Assembly: GCA_964534325.1 (NCBI GenBank)
Contig: CAZHOR010000011.1
Span: 18,922-82,921, forward strand
DNA length: 64,000 nt
Source: JdFR-22 sp964534325
Lineage (GTDB): Archaea; Halobacteriota; Archaeoglobi; Archaeoglobales; Archaeoglobaceae
Direction: 5' to 3'
The translations under genes were made by a program, and so were the position numbers. The notes beneath the pieces were generated by a model that worked only from the letters and a program-made list of their open reading frames with translations, was not told the origin of the DNA and made no database searches. Positions 1 through 10,500 of this stretch are shown one piece after another (within the stretch, counting starts at the first letter, position 1; the number at the start of each line of letters is the position of its first letter).

Positions 1-309
1 ATACATTGACTTAGCAATCTCCTTAAGATGCCCCTCTAAAGAATCACTTGAATACACCTCAGATATTCTCGCCCCAATAGAGACTTTCTCCTTATTCTCA
101 AGCAACTTAATTGACTCAATTATTCTCCAATGCTCAATACCAAGCTTCGTACCACTCTCAAACTCAAAAACAACCTTATCAGTTTTAGAATTGAATGAGA
201 GTTTAAATCTCTGTGCTCTGGAACTCCTCCCACCAAAAAATGACTTTCTTGGAGACTCAAACCAAATCCCCTTATTCCGATTCATGAAATCAATTATCTT
301 ATCAGTCAT
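1..309 (-). CDS. Unknown protein, N-terminal part (runs off left edge)
   Basis: Read on the minus strand, an ATG at 309 opens a frame of 103 codons that stays open to the window edge, so the C-terminus is missing. A GAGGGAATAGG stretch just upstream can serve as ribosome binding site. The protein starts MTDKIIDFMNRNKGIWFE and is rich in basic and aromatic residues; I recognise no domain. It begins 4 nt after the stop of the DUF365 gene, so it is the third gene of the leftward EVE-DUF365 operon. By position it is probably a defense or nucleic-acid-handling accessory; that is inference. Confidence 0.6.
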   Translation of the reverse strand, partial: MTDKIIDFMNRNKGIWFESPRKSFFGGRSSRAQRFKLSFNSKTDKVVFEFESGTKLGIEHWRIIESIKLLENKEKVSIGARISEVYSSDSLEGHLKEIAKSMY

Positions 310-313
310 TTAC

Positions 314-730
314 CTATTCCCTCAAATACTGTCCACCAACAGAGACAAATCGTTGTGGTTTAACCGGTTTATCATACTTTTTTATGTTCTCCAGCTCTAT
401 AGCCATCCACTGCCTCTTCTTCTTTTTCTCTCTACTGCTCCACTTTTCCTGGGTCTTCACATAGTCCTTTAGCTCTTCCTTGGTGAGGAATACTCGGCCC
501 CCATAGGTCTCGAAGAACTTCATGGGGTCGTTCATCAAGATTATCCTCTTTATCCTGGCTTCACCCACATAGCCCGTATCCTCATGGGACTGATAGAATA
601 CAAACTTCATTCCCGGTTTTAGCTCTTTAAAAGTGGTCGCCGGTTTCACGAAAACATCCTTGCCCTTGAAGAATCGATCCATATACTGTTTGGGTATAGG
701 AAATGTTACGCCTACAATTTGCTCTGCCAT
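314..730 (-). CDS. DUF365 PUA-like domain protein
   Basis: A protein of 138 residues resembling the archaeal DUF365 family, a PUA/ASCH-like fold (recognised from the start EQIVGVTFPIPKQYMDRFF and the KPGMKFVFYQSHEDTGYVGEA core). PUA-like domains bind RNA or modified DNA bases. I place the start at the ATG at 730 because AAAGGTGAT lies just before it and the alternative GTG at 739 is inside that ribosome binding site. It starts 1 nt after the EVE gene stop, so the two are translationally coupled. The C-terminal third is very basic (SSREKKKKRQW), consistent with nucleic acid contact. The family has no firmly assigned function that I know of. Confidence 0.75.
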   Translation of the reverse strand: MAEQIVGVTFPIPKQYMDRFFKGKDVFVKPATTFKELKPGMKFVFYQSHEDTGYVGEARIKRIILMNDPMKFFETYGGRVFLTKEELKDYVKTQEKWSSREKKKKRQWMAIELENIKKYDKPVKPQRFVSVGGQYLRE

Positions 731-731
731 T

Positions 732-1178
732 TTAATCACCTTTCTTAAGAATTAGGTTGTAATCCTCTTCAGGTATTTCTCTCATGGCCTTACCTATCAA
801 GTGGCCACTCCATTTCTTCTTGTTAGTGATGAACTTTAGTTTGTGAATGAGGGGTTTGAACTCCACAGGTTTAGAAAAGATCTTTACGGGCTTGAGTTTG
901 ACTCTTAGGGGAAATGATTCGCTGCCCATTCCCTGTGGGGTCTTGAACAGTTTTGAGGAGTTATTATATACTTTTGATTGGGCTTCATATACTGCGGGGA
1001 TTCTGGGTTCTATTATGTTCCTATTTTTGTCTCTTTCCTGTTTGAGGTAGATAAGAAGTTTGTCTCCGGGTTTGACTTTGTTAATGGTGTTCTGATGGCG
1101 AGAAGGGACGCCCCAGACGTTGTTCTTCTTAATTATTTGCCAGTTATCTGAGTTGGTTATACAAAGCCAGTAGCTCAT
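732..1178 (-). CDS. EVE domain protein
   Basis: A protein of 148 residues that looks like an EVE domain from end to end: MSYWLCITNSDNWQIIKKNN at the N-terminus, then WGVPSRHQNTINKVKPGD and KLLIYLKQ, and a C-terminal KKWSGHLIGKAMREIPEEDY. EVE domains belong to the PUA superfamily and read modified bases (5-methylcytosine-like DNA or modified RNA); they are enriched in defense islands. A strong AAGGTGG precedes the ATG. It is first in a leftward operon with DUF365 and the partial gene at the edge, and diverges from the DUF499-DUF1156 operon. A role next to a DNA methylase, as reader of self or foreign modification, is inferred. Confidence 0.82.
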   Translation of the reverse strand: MSYWLCITNSDNWQIIKKNNVWGVPSRHQNTINKVKPGDKLLIYLKQERDKNRNIIEPRIPAVYEAQSKVYNNSSKLFKTPQGMGSESFPLRVKLKPVKIFSKPVEFKPLIHKLKFITNKKKWSGHLIGKAMREIPEEDYNLILKKGD

Positions 1179-1304
1179 ATGACCACCTTAGAGAATATTA
1201 CTTTATTTATTATAAATGTTTGTTGTTTTTTCTGTTAACCGTTTTATTCAAGTATGAAGTATGGATAAAAAAAGTTTTAAAATAGAGATATCCTATAATT
1301 TCAT
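1179..1304. promoter_or_regulatory. Divergent promoter region between EVE operon and DUF499 operon
   Basis: This 126-nt AT-rich gap carries promoters for both directions. On the plus strand TTTTAAAATAGAG lies about 26-30 nt before the ATG at 1305, which fits a leaderless transcript because no purine-rich ribosome binding site is seen there. On the minus strand ATTTATAATAAATAAAG can serve the EVE operon. No clear operator palindrome was found. Confidence 0.5.
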
Positions 1305-4300
1305 ATGTATGATTTTGAACAGCTCTGTCTCAAGAATGCCATAAAAGACTCCAAGGTTATATTTGATGACGACCTTGTAAAGATAGCTTCTGATCCAAAG
1401 GCAAATATAAATGAGGCGATTTTCGAAGTGGAATTCTCCAATTTCTTGAATGGAAATGCCCATCAAATATACTTAAATCCAGCTCTCTTCTTCAGAAAAA
1501 CCCATTTCACTGAATACATGAAGAACGTGCTAAAGAGAGCTCTTTCAAGAGTAACATCAATATCTGATGAATCCTATGCTGTAGTACTGGATACAACATT
1601 TGGTGGAGGCAAAACACACACTCTCATATCTCTTTACCATCTTTTTGAGAATAGGGATGTTGCCCTGAATTCTCGAACAATAAAACAGATTATGAAGGAC
1701 TTGGAGTTAGGTACAATACCTGATGTTAAGCTGGTCACTGTTGATGGTCATAACATTGAGCCGGAAACTAATTTATGGAATGTTATTGGTGAGAAGCTTG
1801 GAAATGAGAAACTTGCGACCAGAAAATATCCGCCCACCGCTCAAGAGATCGAAGATGTGATTAAGGATATTGGTAGGCCTGTAGTGTTCTTGTTTGACGA
1901 GCTTGTTAATTATATCTCTAAAATCATGGGTGAAGAAGATGAAGAAAGCTATGATGGTAAAATAGCACAAAATAAGGCATTTATTCATTCTCTGTTCGTG
2001 GCAACTGAGGCGACCAAAACATCTCTTGTTGTGCTGACCATCCCCAGGAGTGAAGCTTACAAAAAAGAGGCGGACATACTTAGGAGTATTTCAGCGATAG
2101 CGGAGAGAGGTGCGACAAAAATTGCTCCAGTTGCCAAAGAAGACATTATTAGAATTCTGAAAAAGCGTTTTGTCAAAGAAATTGTTGACGAGAAATTTGC
2201 GAAGAGTGCTGCTAAAGCTTTACATGATCTTCAAGCTTCTAAAGTTGGTATTTCTGATGCTTATAGTGAAGAACGACTTTTTGAGTGTTACCCATTTCAT
2301 CCCCTTCCAGTTGAAGAAATCTTCTTCGGTAGAATTGGTACCTACGAGGATTTCCAGATAACAAGGGGGATTCTCAAGATAATGGCGAGAGTCATTGTGA
2401 ATTTATTAAGGCACGTTGATGAGTTACCTAAAACTACACTCTTCATTTCTTCAGGAGAAGTAGACTTATCTGAACCTGAAATGTGCAGGAAGCTTACCAC
2501 CAGCGAAATATTTGGCAAGAACTTAGATCAGGTGGTGCAAACAGATATAGCCACTACGGAGGGATCCGCAAACGCCCAAAAATTCGATAATGCACCAAGA
2601 TTTGGTAATTTTGCAAGAATTGCAACTACGGTTTACCTTTACTCTCTCTTTCCGGATGAATCAAGGTGGGGAGCAAATAGTAAAAAGATTTTCAACGCAC
2701 TTGGAGATAGTAACTTCGATCCCTCAACAATAGATACTTACTTGGAAAAACTTTATGATGAAGTATCTATTCACATTTTTAGAGCTGAAGGAACCGATAG
2801 ATACTTCTTTAAGACCGAAGAAAACCCAAGAGCCTTAGTTAGGCTTGCTTCCCGAGACGTGAGGGACCAAGAAGTTAAGATACATTTACAAAAGCAGTTC
2901 TTTTCCAATATCATTCCTTCCACTGATTCAGTTTCGGTAAACATATTTGATAATGAAATCAAGAGGGATAATACTGAAATAGGGAAGTTAAACTTATTTG
3001 CCGTGGATTATGAGGATGTTTATAACCATTACATGTCATTAAAGAGGACTAAAGAGTATGAGAGCGAGGCGGACGATGTATTGAGAACTGAAGTTTTTAG
3101 CAAAATATTTTCTCAAATGCTCTCCATAACAACGCCCAACAGAAACTCTGTTGTATTACTGTTCCCCATACCCACTGAAATTAATCCGTTTAAGGATTTG
3201 GTTAAAGAGCTAATTGCATGCGAGAAACTCAAGAAAGAGAGGTCTAAAGACAAAGATTTCTTAAAGGAGCTAAAGTCGATTCAAGAGAGAATTTATGCTA
3301 AAGCTGCTCAAAAGTTGATTAACACTTACTCATATACTGGTTTTTATTACAGGAATGACCAGACCTTAAAACAAATCTCACCCATATCTTATGATAAAAA
3401 AGCCAAATACACGGAAAGAATTTTTTATGAGCTAGAGAGCAAGTGGGGGAAGGTCATCAGTAACGCAAGTATAGATTACATAAATGGTATACTTGGCAGA
3501 GAGAACGATTACGTCAAGTTTTCAGATCTTGTTCATACAGTAGCAAATTCAACAAGCTATCCGTTTATCCCTGCAAAGCCTCTGAAAGAAAGTATTAAAG
3601 AACAGGTAAGCGCTGGAGAAATTGGATTGCTGAGTGGAGAGATAATCGAGCCTGATGAGGTTGACCTCAAAAAGAGTGATGAAGTTCTGAAGAGAGTTAA
3701 GTTTGGATCGGAAGTAAGTGAGTTAAAGGATTCCAGCTATGTACTCAAAAAGGAGTTCGCTGAACAGCTTTTTGAGGCTGCCAGAAAGAAGAAAGCAGAC
3801 AGAATCGCAGAATATGTTATCGAAGCTCTGGGTGACAGTAATTATGCTGAAGTCTCAGAAGTGGAGAGTCATTTTCCCGAATACAGCCGAAGTGATGTAG
3901 TTGAAGCTTCAAAAATAGCCGCCAGGCTCGAGGTGTATGGTGGAGATATCTCCCTGATTGAAAAAATTGAGAATGGAGAAGAACCTGATTTTCCTGAGGC
4001 ACAAAGTATAAGGAATGCGTTTGGGAAAGAGGGCAACAGAACTTACATACTAAAAAAAGAGTTCTACAATGAGGTTATCAGCAAATTAAAAGAGGTAACT
4101 CCTGAGGGCAAAACTAAAGAATGGCCAAAAGGTTATGGTGGAGAAGTCGAAACCAAAGAAGAATCGATTCCTGTACACGACCTGGTAGAGAAATTTGATG
4201 ATTATGCTAACCGAACGGTGGTTGATATCTCTGTTACCGGAACAGGTTCAGGTGTACTTAAAGATGATTCAATGAACATTAGTGGTGCAGTATCGTTCTT

Positions 4301-4541
4301 GAGTCTAGATGGGAATATTAATGTCTCTACTAAAGGGATTACCACCTTTTATTGTAATGTTTCCCTCGAGAAAGCAGGTACTATAAATGAAATCATGCAG
4401 AAAATCGCCAGTCTTGATGAAAATCCTGAGTATTCAATTAACATAAATCTTACCAGGCCTGTGGAAATAAACGAAGATTTTAAGTTGTTTGTAGACCAGC
4501 TTGCACAAACAGAATCTGAGAAGATTCTGAAGGTGAGTTAA
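1305..4541 (+). CDS. DUF499 AAA+ ATPase of a defense/restriction-like operon
   Basis: A protein of 1078 residues of the DUF499 family (COG1483-like). The Walker A loop is TTFGGGKTHTLISL (about residues 98-111) and a Walker B is VVFLFDELVNYI (about 193-204); the 'ERGATKIAPV' and 'YPFHPLPVEEIFF' blocks are typical of the family. The C-terminal half looks like winged-helix and mixed alpha/beta modules with no nuclease motif visible. In archaea and bacteria DUF499 genes travel with DUF1156 methylases and SNF2 helicases in predicted restriction-like defense modules, exactly the order seen here. The stop overlaps the next start (TAATG). Probable role: ATP-driven remodelling or sensing in the complex; not experimentally established as far as I know. 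Confidence 0.85.
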   Translation: MYDFEQLCLKNAIKDSKVIFDDDLVKIASDPKANINEAIFEVEFSNFLNGNAHQIYLNPALFFRKTHFTEYMKNVLKRALSRVTSISDESYAVVLDTTFGGGKTHTLISLYHLFENRDVALNSRTIKQIMKDLELGTIPDVKLVTVDGHNIEPETNLWNVIGEKLGNEKLATRKYPPTAQEIEDVIKDIGRPVVFLFDELVNYISKIMGEEDEESYDGKIAQNKAFIHSLFVATEATKTSLVVLTIPRSEAYKKEADILRSISAIAERGATKIAPVAKEDIIRILKKRFVKEIVDEKFAKSAAKALHDLQASKVGISDAYSEERLFECYPFHPLPVEEIFFGRIGTYEDFQITRGILKIMARVIVNLLRHVDELPKTTLFISSGEVDLSEPEMCRKLTTSEIFGKNLDQVVQTDIATTEGSANAQKFDNAPRFGNFARIATTVYLYSLFPDESRWGANSKKIFNALGDSNFDPSTIDTYLEKLYDEVSIHIFRAEGTDRYFFKTEENPRALVRLASRDVRDQEVKIHLQKQFFSNIIPSTDSVSVNIFDNEIKRDNTEIGKLNLFAVDYEDVYNHYMSLKRTKEYESEADDVLRTEVFSKIFSQMLSITTPNRNSVVLLFPIPTEINPFKDLVKELIACEKLKKERSKDKDFLKELKSIQERIYAKAAQKLINTYSYTGFYYRNDQTLKQISPISYDKKAKYTERIFYELESKWGKVISNASIDYINGILGRENDYVKFSDLVHTVANSTSYPFIPAKPLKESIKEQVSAGEIGLLSGEIIEPDEVDLKKSDEVLKRVKFGSEVSELKDSSYVLKKEFAEQLFEAARKKKADRIAEYVIEALGDSNYAEVSEVESHFPEYSRSDVVEASKIAARLEVYGGDISLIEKIENGEEPDFPEAQSIRNAFGKEGNRTYILKKEFYNEVISKLKEVTPEGKTKEWPKGYGGEVETKEESIPVHDLVEKFDDYANRTVVDISVTGTGSGVLKDDSMNISGAVSFLSLDGNINVSTKGITTFYCNVSLEKAGTINEIMQKIASLDENPEYSININLTRPVEINEDFKLFVDQLAQTESEKILKVS

Positions 4542-4912
4542 TGCTCTCCATAAAAAATACTGTTTACGAGGTCGTGGAGACCTCAAAGTACATCACCATG
4601 TACGAAACCTACCAGAATAGAGAAAGAAACTACAGGATGCGGATAGCTTCTGCTACTGCGTGGAGAAGAGACGCCATAAGAAATTTGATGGATAAGCTCA
4701 AGATGGACGGTAAAACTGATGAAATAGGAGACGCCATGAGGGTCTATACCGCTTTTAAGGTCCTCAACTCCATGAAGAAAGCCGAAAAAAGGTACAAATT
4801 GATTGACGCTATCGTGAACCTTCCACCTGAAGAAGTATTCTTCTGGGCATGGAAAGTGTCCTCCACCTCAAATGGAGCCTATGCATTTAGAGTTCTTTAC
4901 GGGCTGGTTTAG
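4541..4912 (+). CDS. Small conserved partner of DUF499/DUF1156 operon
   Basis: A basic, alpha-helical protein of 123 residues that I do not recognise by name. Its start overlaps the DUF499 stop (TAATG) and the methylase starts 8 nt after its stop, so it is translated as part of the same operon. Visible features are YRMRIASATAWRRDAIRNLM and a C-terminal PPEEVFFWAWKVSS. Small linker proteins between the ATPase and methylase are common in this module type; DUF3780 is one known example, but I cannot confirm that assignment. It ends in TAG, which shows amber is used as a normal stop codon here. Confidence 0.75.
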   Translation: MLSIKNTVYEVVETSKYITMYETYQNRERNYRMRIASATAWRRDAIRNLMDKLKMDGKTDEIGDAMRVYTAFKVLNSMKKAEKRYKLIDAIVNLPPEEVFFWAWKVSSTSNGAYAFRVLYGLV

Positions 4913-4920
4913 GTGTAAGG

Positions 4921-7530
4921 ATGAGGCTGCTAATTGAGGAGTTTATACCTGTTGAAGAGATTAGTGAGGAAGCTAAGAAGGAGAAACTTGGGACAGCTAA
5001 ACCACCTACTTTTGAACTACATTATTGGTGGGCAAGAAAGCCACTAATAACCGCAAGGGCCGCTTTATTAGGAGCTTTGCTCTCTAAAGAGAACATCCCT
5101 CAAAAATTTCAGAATAGTGACTTGAAAACCAGTTTGATTAATATTCTTGCTCTCCCGAAGGATATTAGCAAAGGCCCAAGAGCACACAAAGAGAGTATCC
5201 CGGAGGAATTTTTAAGGGATGCAATAATTAAAACATGGGGTGAAATGCCCACAATTTTGGATCCCTTTGCAGGTGGAGGCTCAATACCATTTGAAGCTCT
5301 AAGACATGGATGCAATGTAGTCGCTGTTGATTATAATCCTGTGGCATATCTTATTCTCAAGGCAACGCTTGAATATCCTAAAAAATATGGGATGCAGCTT
5401 TACTACGATGTTGAAAAATATTTGAACCAAATATTCGATGAACTAAAAAAAGAACTGGGTGGTTTGTATCCGAAACATAATGGCAAAGATGTTGCGGCTT
5501 ATTTGTTTGCATGGTTAGCTAAATGTCCTCAATGTGGGTTCGAGACTCCTCTTGTTGGTTCATGGCAGCTTGCTAAAACAAAAAGAGGAAAAAAACTTTA
5601 TCTAAATTACGAAATCATCCATAATGAACTTGAATTTGAAGTTAGAGAAGGATTTGCTTCTGGTGGCAACGTCTCAAGAGGAAAGGGAGTTTGTTTAAAA
5701 TGCGGAGGCGAAATACCGAACAAAAATGTTGTTGAGGAAATAAAAAAATATGAGAAAGAGAAAGAATTGGCAGTTGTCCTTCTTTCCGGCAATGGAAAGG
5801 GTAAAGGATATGATGTACCATCAGAAAATGATTTAGCGGCATTTAATGAGGCTAAAAATAGACTTAAAAAAGACTGGTTTAATTTTTATAAAAAAGGTTT
5901 GATTCCCGACAATGAGCTGCCAGATGATAATCGTGGGTCTATTTGGGCTAAAGCGTATCTTCCAAAGTGGTACCAGTTATTCAACCCAAGACAACTTCTA
6001 TTGATCATCAATTATGCTGAAAAGGCTAAGGAAATAGTTAATACAATAGCGGAGGACGATAGGGAATACGCAAAAGCTGTTGGTGTCTATCTTGATTCTG
6101 TACTATCAAAGCACATTGATTATAACTGTAGAGCAGCATCATGGCATTCATCTTATGAAGTAATCTCATCTATGTTTAGGCAAAGAGGCATATCTATGAT
6201 GTGGAATCATACGGAAGTAAATCCGTTTGTTAAATCTTCTGGAACACTGATTAGCAATATTAACGGTGTCTTAAATTCTTTGAAGTACTCCATCGAAAAA
6301 CTTTCGTCTACACAAGGTTATATCCAAATATTAAATGAACCAACTGCTTCTTGGAAAACAAATGATAAATTCAAAATTATAGTCACTGATCCACCATACT
6401 ACGATGATATCCCATATGGAGAAGTAAGTGAGGTTTTCTACGTCTGGCATAAACGAATTTTAGGCCATTTATTTGAAAAAGAATCTAAGTTTTTCTCAAG
6501 TGATAAGGTTGAGACTAAAGAAGAGCTTGATGTTGGTGGCAACAGGGATAACGAGTTTTTTAACCAACAGTTCTTAAGGAACATGCAAAATCTGCATAAA
6601 ATTCTCGATGACGACGGAATACTTGTTCTTTTCTTTGCTCATAAAAACCCTGAAGCCTGGTATTTTGTTTTAGAGTCTTTAAGACAATCTGGATTTAGGA
6701 TAACCTCCACATTTCCTATTCATACAGAAAGCACTGAAAGCTCAGCTACCAGAGGTAAGAAATCAGTTTATCATAGCCTTATTATTTCTGCAAGAAAGAG
6801 AACAGAAGAGAAAGTAGGTTTCTTGGAAGAGATGATGCCGGAGATCGAGACTAAGATCCATGAAAGAGCTGAGATGTTGGAGAATTATGGTTTGAAGGGT
6901 TCGGATTTACTTGTTGCTGCTATGGGTGTTGCTTTAGAAGTTCTAACTGGGTATTCTGAAACTAAAAGCTATTCTGGGAATATTACTGCCAGAAGTGCCA
7001 TAAAGATTGCTCAGACTATAATGGCTAAGCATGAAACGAGAAAAATGATTGGCGAAGAAGCAGACCCTGTTACCACTTTCTACGTTTATTCAAGGATCCA
7101 CGATATGGATTCAATGGATTATAGTACCGCAAATCAATTCATTAAGAGTCTTGGATTGGATGAGGAGAGCTTGGAGAAGGATAAATTGATCAATATTGAA
7201 AAGAAAAAGAGTAAGAGATCAGTTAAACTCCAGGATTACTATAGAGGGGATTCTAATCTTGAAGTTGCTGGTTATGATGCGATTAAGGGTAATTCCCTTA
7301 TCGATTACGTTCATAAAGCTTTGAGGGCTTACGATATTGAGGGTATGAGGAGATTTGATAAGGTGGCGAGTGAATCTCCCTTCTCAAGAAAAGCTTTTCA
7401 GGGAGTGCTTCAGGCTCTGGCAAAGATACGGCAGGATCCTGACAGACAAAACGATAGAGAAGCTAAAAAAGCTGAGGAAATACTTAAGCACATCAAGAGC
7501 ATAGGTCTTGAGAGTTGGGGGGTTGAATGA
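4921..7530 (+). CDS. DUF1156 adenine-specific DNA methylase with Zn-ribbons
   Basis: A protein of 869 residues. The N-terminus (LLIEEFIPVEEISEEAKKEK, then HYWWARKPLITARAALLGA) is the DUF1156 signature. The AdoMet-binding motif I is PTILDPFAGGGSIPFEA (about 111-127) and the catalytic motif IV is VTDPPYYDDIPYGE (about 486-499), an amino-methyltransferase DPPY. Between them are two Cys pairs, CPQCGFETP and CLKCGGEIP, forming a Zn-ribbon as in COG1743 enzymes. It should methylate adenine (or cytosine N4) in DNA. The context (DUF499 before, SNF2 helicase after) suggests the modification arm of a restriction-like system. The start ATG is preceded by GGTGTAAGG. The C-terminal ~200 residues are helical and charged and may contact the partners. 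Confidence 0.88.
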   Translation: MRLLIEEFIPVEEISEEAKKEKLGTAKPPTFELHYWWARKPLITARAALLGALLSKENIPQKFQNSDLKTSLINILALPKDISKGPRAHKESIPEEFLRDAIIKTWGEMPTILDPFAGGGSIPFEALRHGCNVVAVDYNPVAYLILKATLEYPKKYGMQLYYDVEKYLNQIFDELKKELGGLYPKHNGKDVAAYLFAWLAKCPQCGFETPLVGSWQLAKTKRGKKLYLNYEIIHNELEFEVREGFASGGNVSRGKGVCLKCGGEIPNKNVVEEIKKYEKEKELAVVLLSGNGKGKGYDVPSENDLAAFNEAKNRLKKDWFNFYKKGLIPDNELPDDNRGSIWAKAYLPKWYQLFNPRQLLLIINYAEKAKEIVNTIAEDDREYAKAVGVYLDSVLSKHIDYNCRAASWHSSYEVISSMFRQRGISMMWNHTEVNPFVKSSGTLISNINGVLNSLKYSIEKLSSTQGYIQILNEPTASWKTNDKFKIIVTDPPYYDDIPYGEVSEVFYVWHKRILGHLFEKESKFFSSDKVETKEELDVGGNRDNEFFNQQFLRNMQNLHKILDDDGILVLFFAHKNPEAWYFVLESLRQSGFRITSTFPIHTESTESSATRGKKSVYHSLIISARKRTEEKVGFLEEMMPEIETKIHERAEMLENYGLKGSDLLVAAMGVALEVLTGYSETKSYSGNITARSAIKIAQTIMAKHETRKMIGEEADPVTTFYVYSRIHDMDSMDYSTANQFIKSLGLDEESLEKDKLINIEKKKSKRSVKLQDYYRGDSNLEVAGYDAIKGNSLIDYVHKALRAYDIEGMRRFDKVASESPFSRKAFQGVLQALAKIRQDPDRQNDREAKKAEEILKHIKSIGLESWGVE

Positions 7531-7583
7531 TTCTCATCCAAAATAATTATTTAGATAATTGAAAATTATTGTTGAGGTGAATT

Positions 7584-10500
7584 ATGACTTATCCACTCTT
7601 TAGGGTAGCATGCGATTCTTACTATCTCTACACCAAATATTATTATGATCCGGTGAGTGTTCTTGCTGCCTCAAAAATTAATCTTCTTCCTTATCAGCTT
7701 GAGGATTTCCTGAATCTGCTGGATCTTGTTGAGAGCGGAAGGCCTGTAAGATCTCTGATTGCTTATGAGACTGGGTTGGGTAAAACCATAGTTGCTGGAT
7801 TGTTCTTAAAGGAGATGGCTCTCAAAAACGAGGATAATCGTATTTTGATTCTGACTCCGCCTAATGTCCAGTACCAGTGGCAGGATGAGCTTAAGGATAA
7901 ATTTGGATTTGACATTCCGCTCCTTAAAGATGTCCTTGATGGAGGAGGGGACCCATTGAAACAGAAATGGTTGATAGCCTCAATGGATACCCTGAAGGGA
8001 GAGAAATGGTTCTCCAGAATGAGAAATGAAGATTACAAGAGGGAGATAGTTATTGTTGATGAGCTGCACAGAGCAACTCCTGAGAACAGGAGAGCGCAGT
8101 TAATCAAGTTTTTGAGTGACGGCAGGACTGATCACATGTTGGCTTTAACCGCTACACCCCACGATGGAAAAGAAGAGCATTTCATCTACAGGTTGGGCTT
8201 GATTAACAGCAATGTTGATGATGATAACTGGGAAGATTTTGTAGAGAATTATGCTTTCAGAAGAAGGAAAAAAGAAGTCATTGACCTTGAAGGTGAGCGA
8301 GTCTTTCCCCAGCAGGTTTTGACTGAGACTTTTGAGATTGAGCCTGACGAGGAAGAGAAGGATTTTTACTGGGAAGTTGAGAATTACATTAGATCCTATT
8401 ATAAGATGGCTGAGGAGCAAAATAATAAGGCTATAGGGCTTGTGGCCACAACTGTGGGTAGAACTGTTTCTTCAAGTATTGATGCTGGCGTTACTGCTTT
8501 GGAGAGAAGACTAAATAGATTGATTTACGGTATTACGGAAGATATTGATACTGGGGACCTAATGGATGAGATGAATCGGGCTGAAGAAGAAGCAGATGAT
8601 GAGAAATTAGAAGAGCTTAGGAATAAGTTGATTGAGTATATTCCATCTGCTAAAAGGGATTTTGTTGAGAAGGAGAAGCAGAAATTACAGGAATTGATAT
8701 CCATTGGGCATAATTTACAGCAAAGAGAGGAGAAAGACCATAAAACGAAAAAACTAATCAGTATCTTAGAAGACGTAATTAAGAGAGGAGACAAGGCTAT
8801 TATCTATACTCAGTTTCTTGCTACTTTATCGCATCTCCAAGAGGCTTTAGAAGAAATCTATGACCCAAAAGATATTGCTATAGTTCATGGTGGACTGAGT
8901 CATGAACAAAAGAAGTCCGAGGTGTCCAGACTCTGGAATGAAGCAAAGGTAATGATAGCAACCGATGCAGCTGGTGAGAGCCTTAACTTACAGGCTGCAA
9001 ACGTAGTGATTCACTATGAGATCCCATGGAACCCTGTAGTTTACATTCAGCGAGTGGGTAGAGTTTATCGCTATGGTCAGGAGAAGAACGTATTCATCTA
9101 TGGAATGCTACCTGTTTTTAAGGTGGAGAAAAGAGTATTGGAAGTTGTTGTCGATAAGATAAAAGCGATCGAGAGAGACTTTGATATTGGGAGTGTTGAG
9201 GTCATTGGAAATATTATTTCAGAGAAAGATGTGGAAGACACCATAAGAAGAGAATATGCAAAAGAAGAAGAATCTGCCGAAGAGATTGAGAACAAGTTTG
9301 AAAAAGGAAAAGGATTACTTGACAGAATAAAATTAGCCCTACAAAAGGCTGAAGCGGCCAAGAAGCATGTAAGGGCAGAGAAATTGTTTGAAGATAAAGG
9401 TATTCTGGAGATAGTTACAGAAGAAGACCTGAGAAAGTATCTTTATTACCTCAGAGAATCAGGATTCGGAATGGGTAATTTTTCCGATGAGTTCACTTAC
9501 TTCGAGGTTAAGGATGAAGAGATAGACCCTCAAAAAATTCTTGTTGAGCAAAAGCCAACCAAGCCAGAATTACTTGATCTTAGAGATAAAAATACTCTAA
9601 ATGAGAAAGAACTTAAGTTAGATAATCCTGTTATCCAGCGATCGCTGTATTTAGGGATGTGCAATAGAGGAAAGGGCTTATTTGTAGGAGAAGAAGATGG
9701 AAAGGGAGAAGTTAGGATTTTAAAGTTATTTGACTATGACGGTGAACCAATTTATGAGACATTGGTAGTAATTTTTAATGGAAAATATAGGCCATATAGC
9801 TATGTCAGATCTCTTGAACCCTTGATACTTCCTGAAAATGTTAATAAGAAAATATTTGATAAATTGGATTATCAGGTGGCCGAAATCTCTGATAGAGAGT
9901 TTGTAGACCAGATTAAACAAGAACAAAAGCTTTATCTCAGAGAGAAAGTAGGTAGAGTTCTAAAAAAACTGAGGATGGATGAAGAATACTACAAGAGGTT
10001 TTCTGATGAATGGGCAAAGATGAAAATCCAGCAAATACAGGAAGAGAAAAAAGATGTGTATAGGAAGCCCTATAAGATATATGAGGATTATTCAGAAGCT
10101 ATAGCTAGTTTCTGGGTCATTAAACCTGAAAATTTGAGTGATCTCGCTTACGAGGTTGGTGAGCAAATCGATGACTCTGACATGGGGAACTTATTGGGGA
10201 AAGTTGAAGAATTTGATCCCCAATTATGGAAAAAGAAAAAGGAAGTTGAGCTTGCAGGAATGGATATTGTTGAAGAATGCGAGAAGAAAAAAGGAAGAAA
10301 GCCAATAGATGTTTCTGCAGATGGACAAGGTTATGATATAGAGAGTAAGGATTTAAATTCAGGTAAGAAGAGAAGAATTGAAGTAAAATCCTTCAAAAAG
10401 GAGCCCTATAAAGTTACTCTGTCAGAAAACGAATACAAAGCAGCTAATTTTTATAAAAACTCATTCTGGCTTTATGTGGTAGAGAGGGCCTTAGATGAAA

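Noticed and set aside
847..1050. Plus-strand ORF opposite the EVE gene
   Set aside because: Its codons mirror the EVE coding frame; no ribosome binding site, hydrophobic nonsense.
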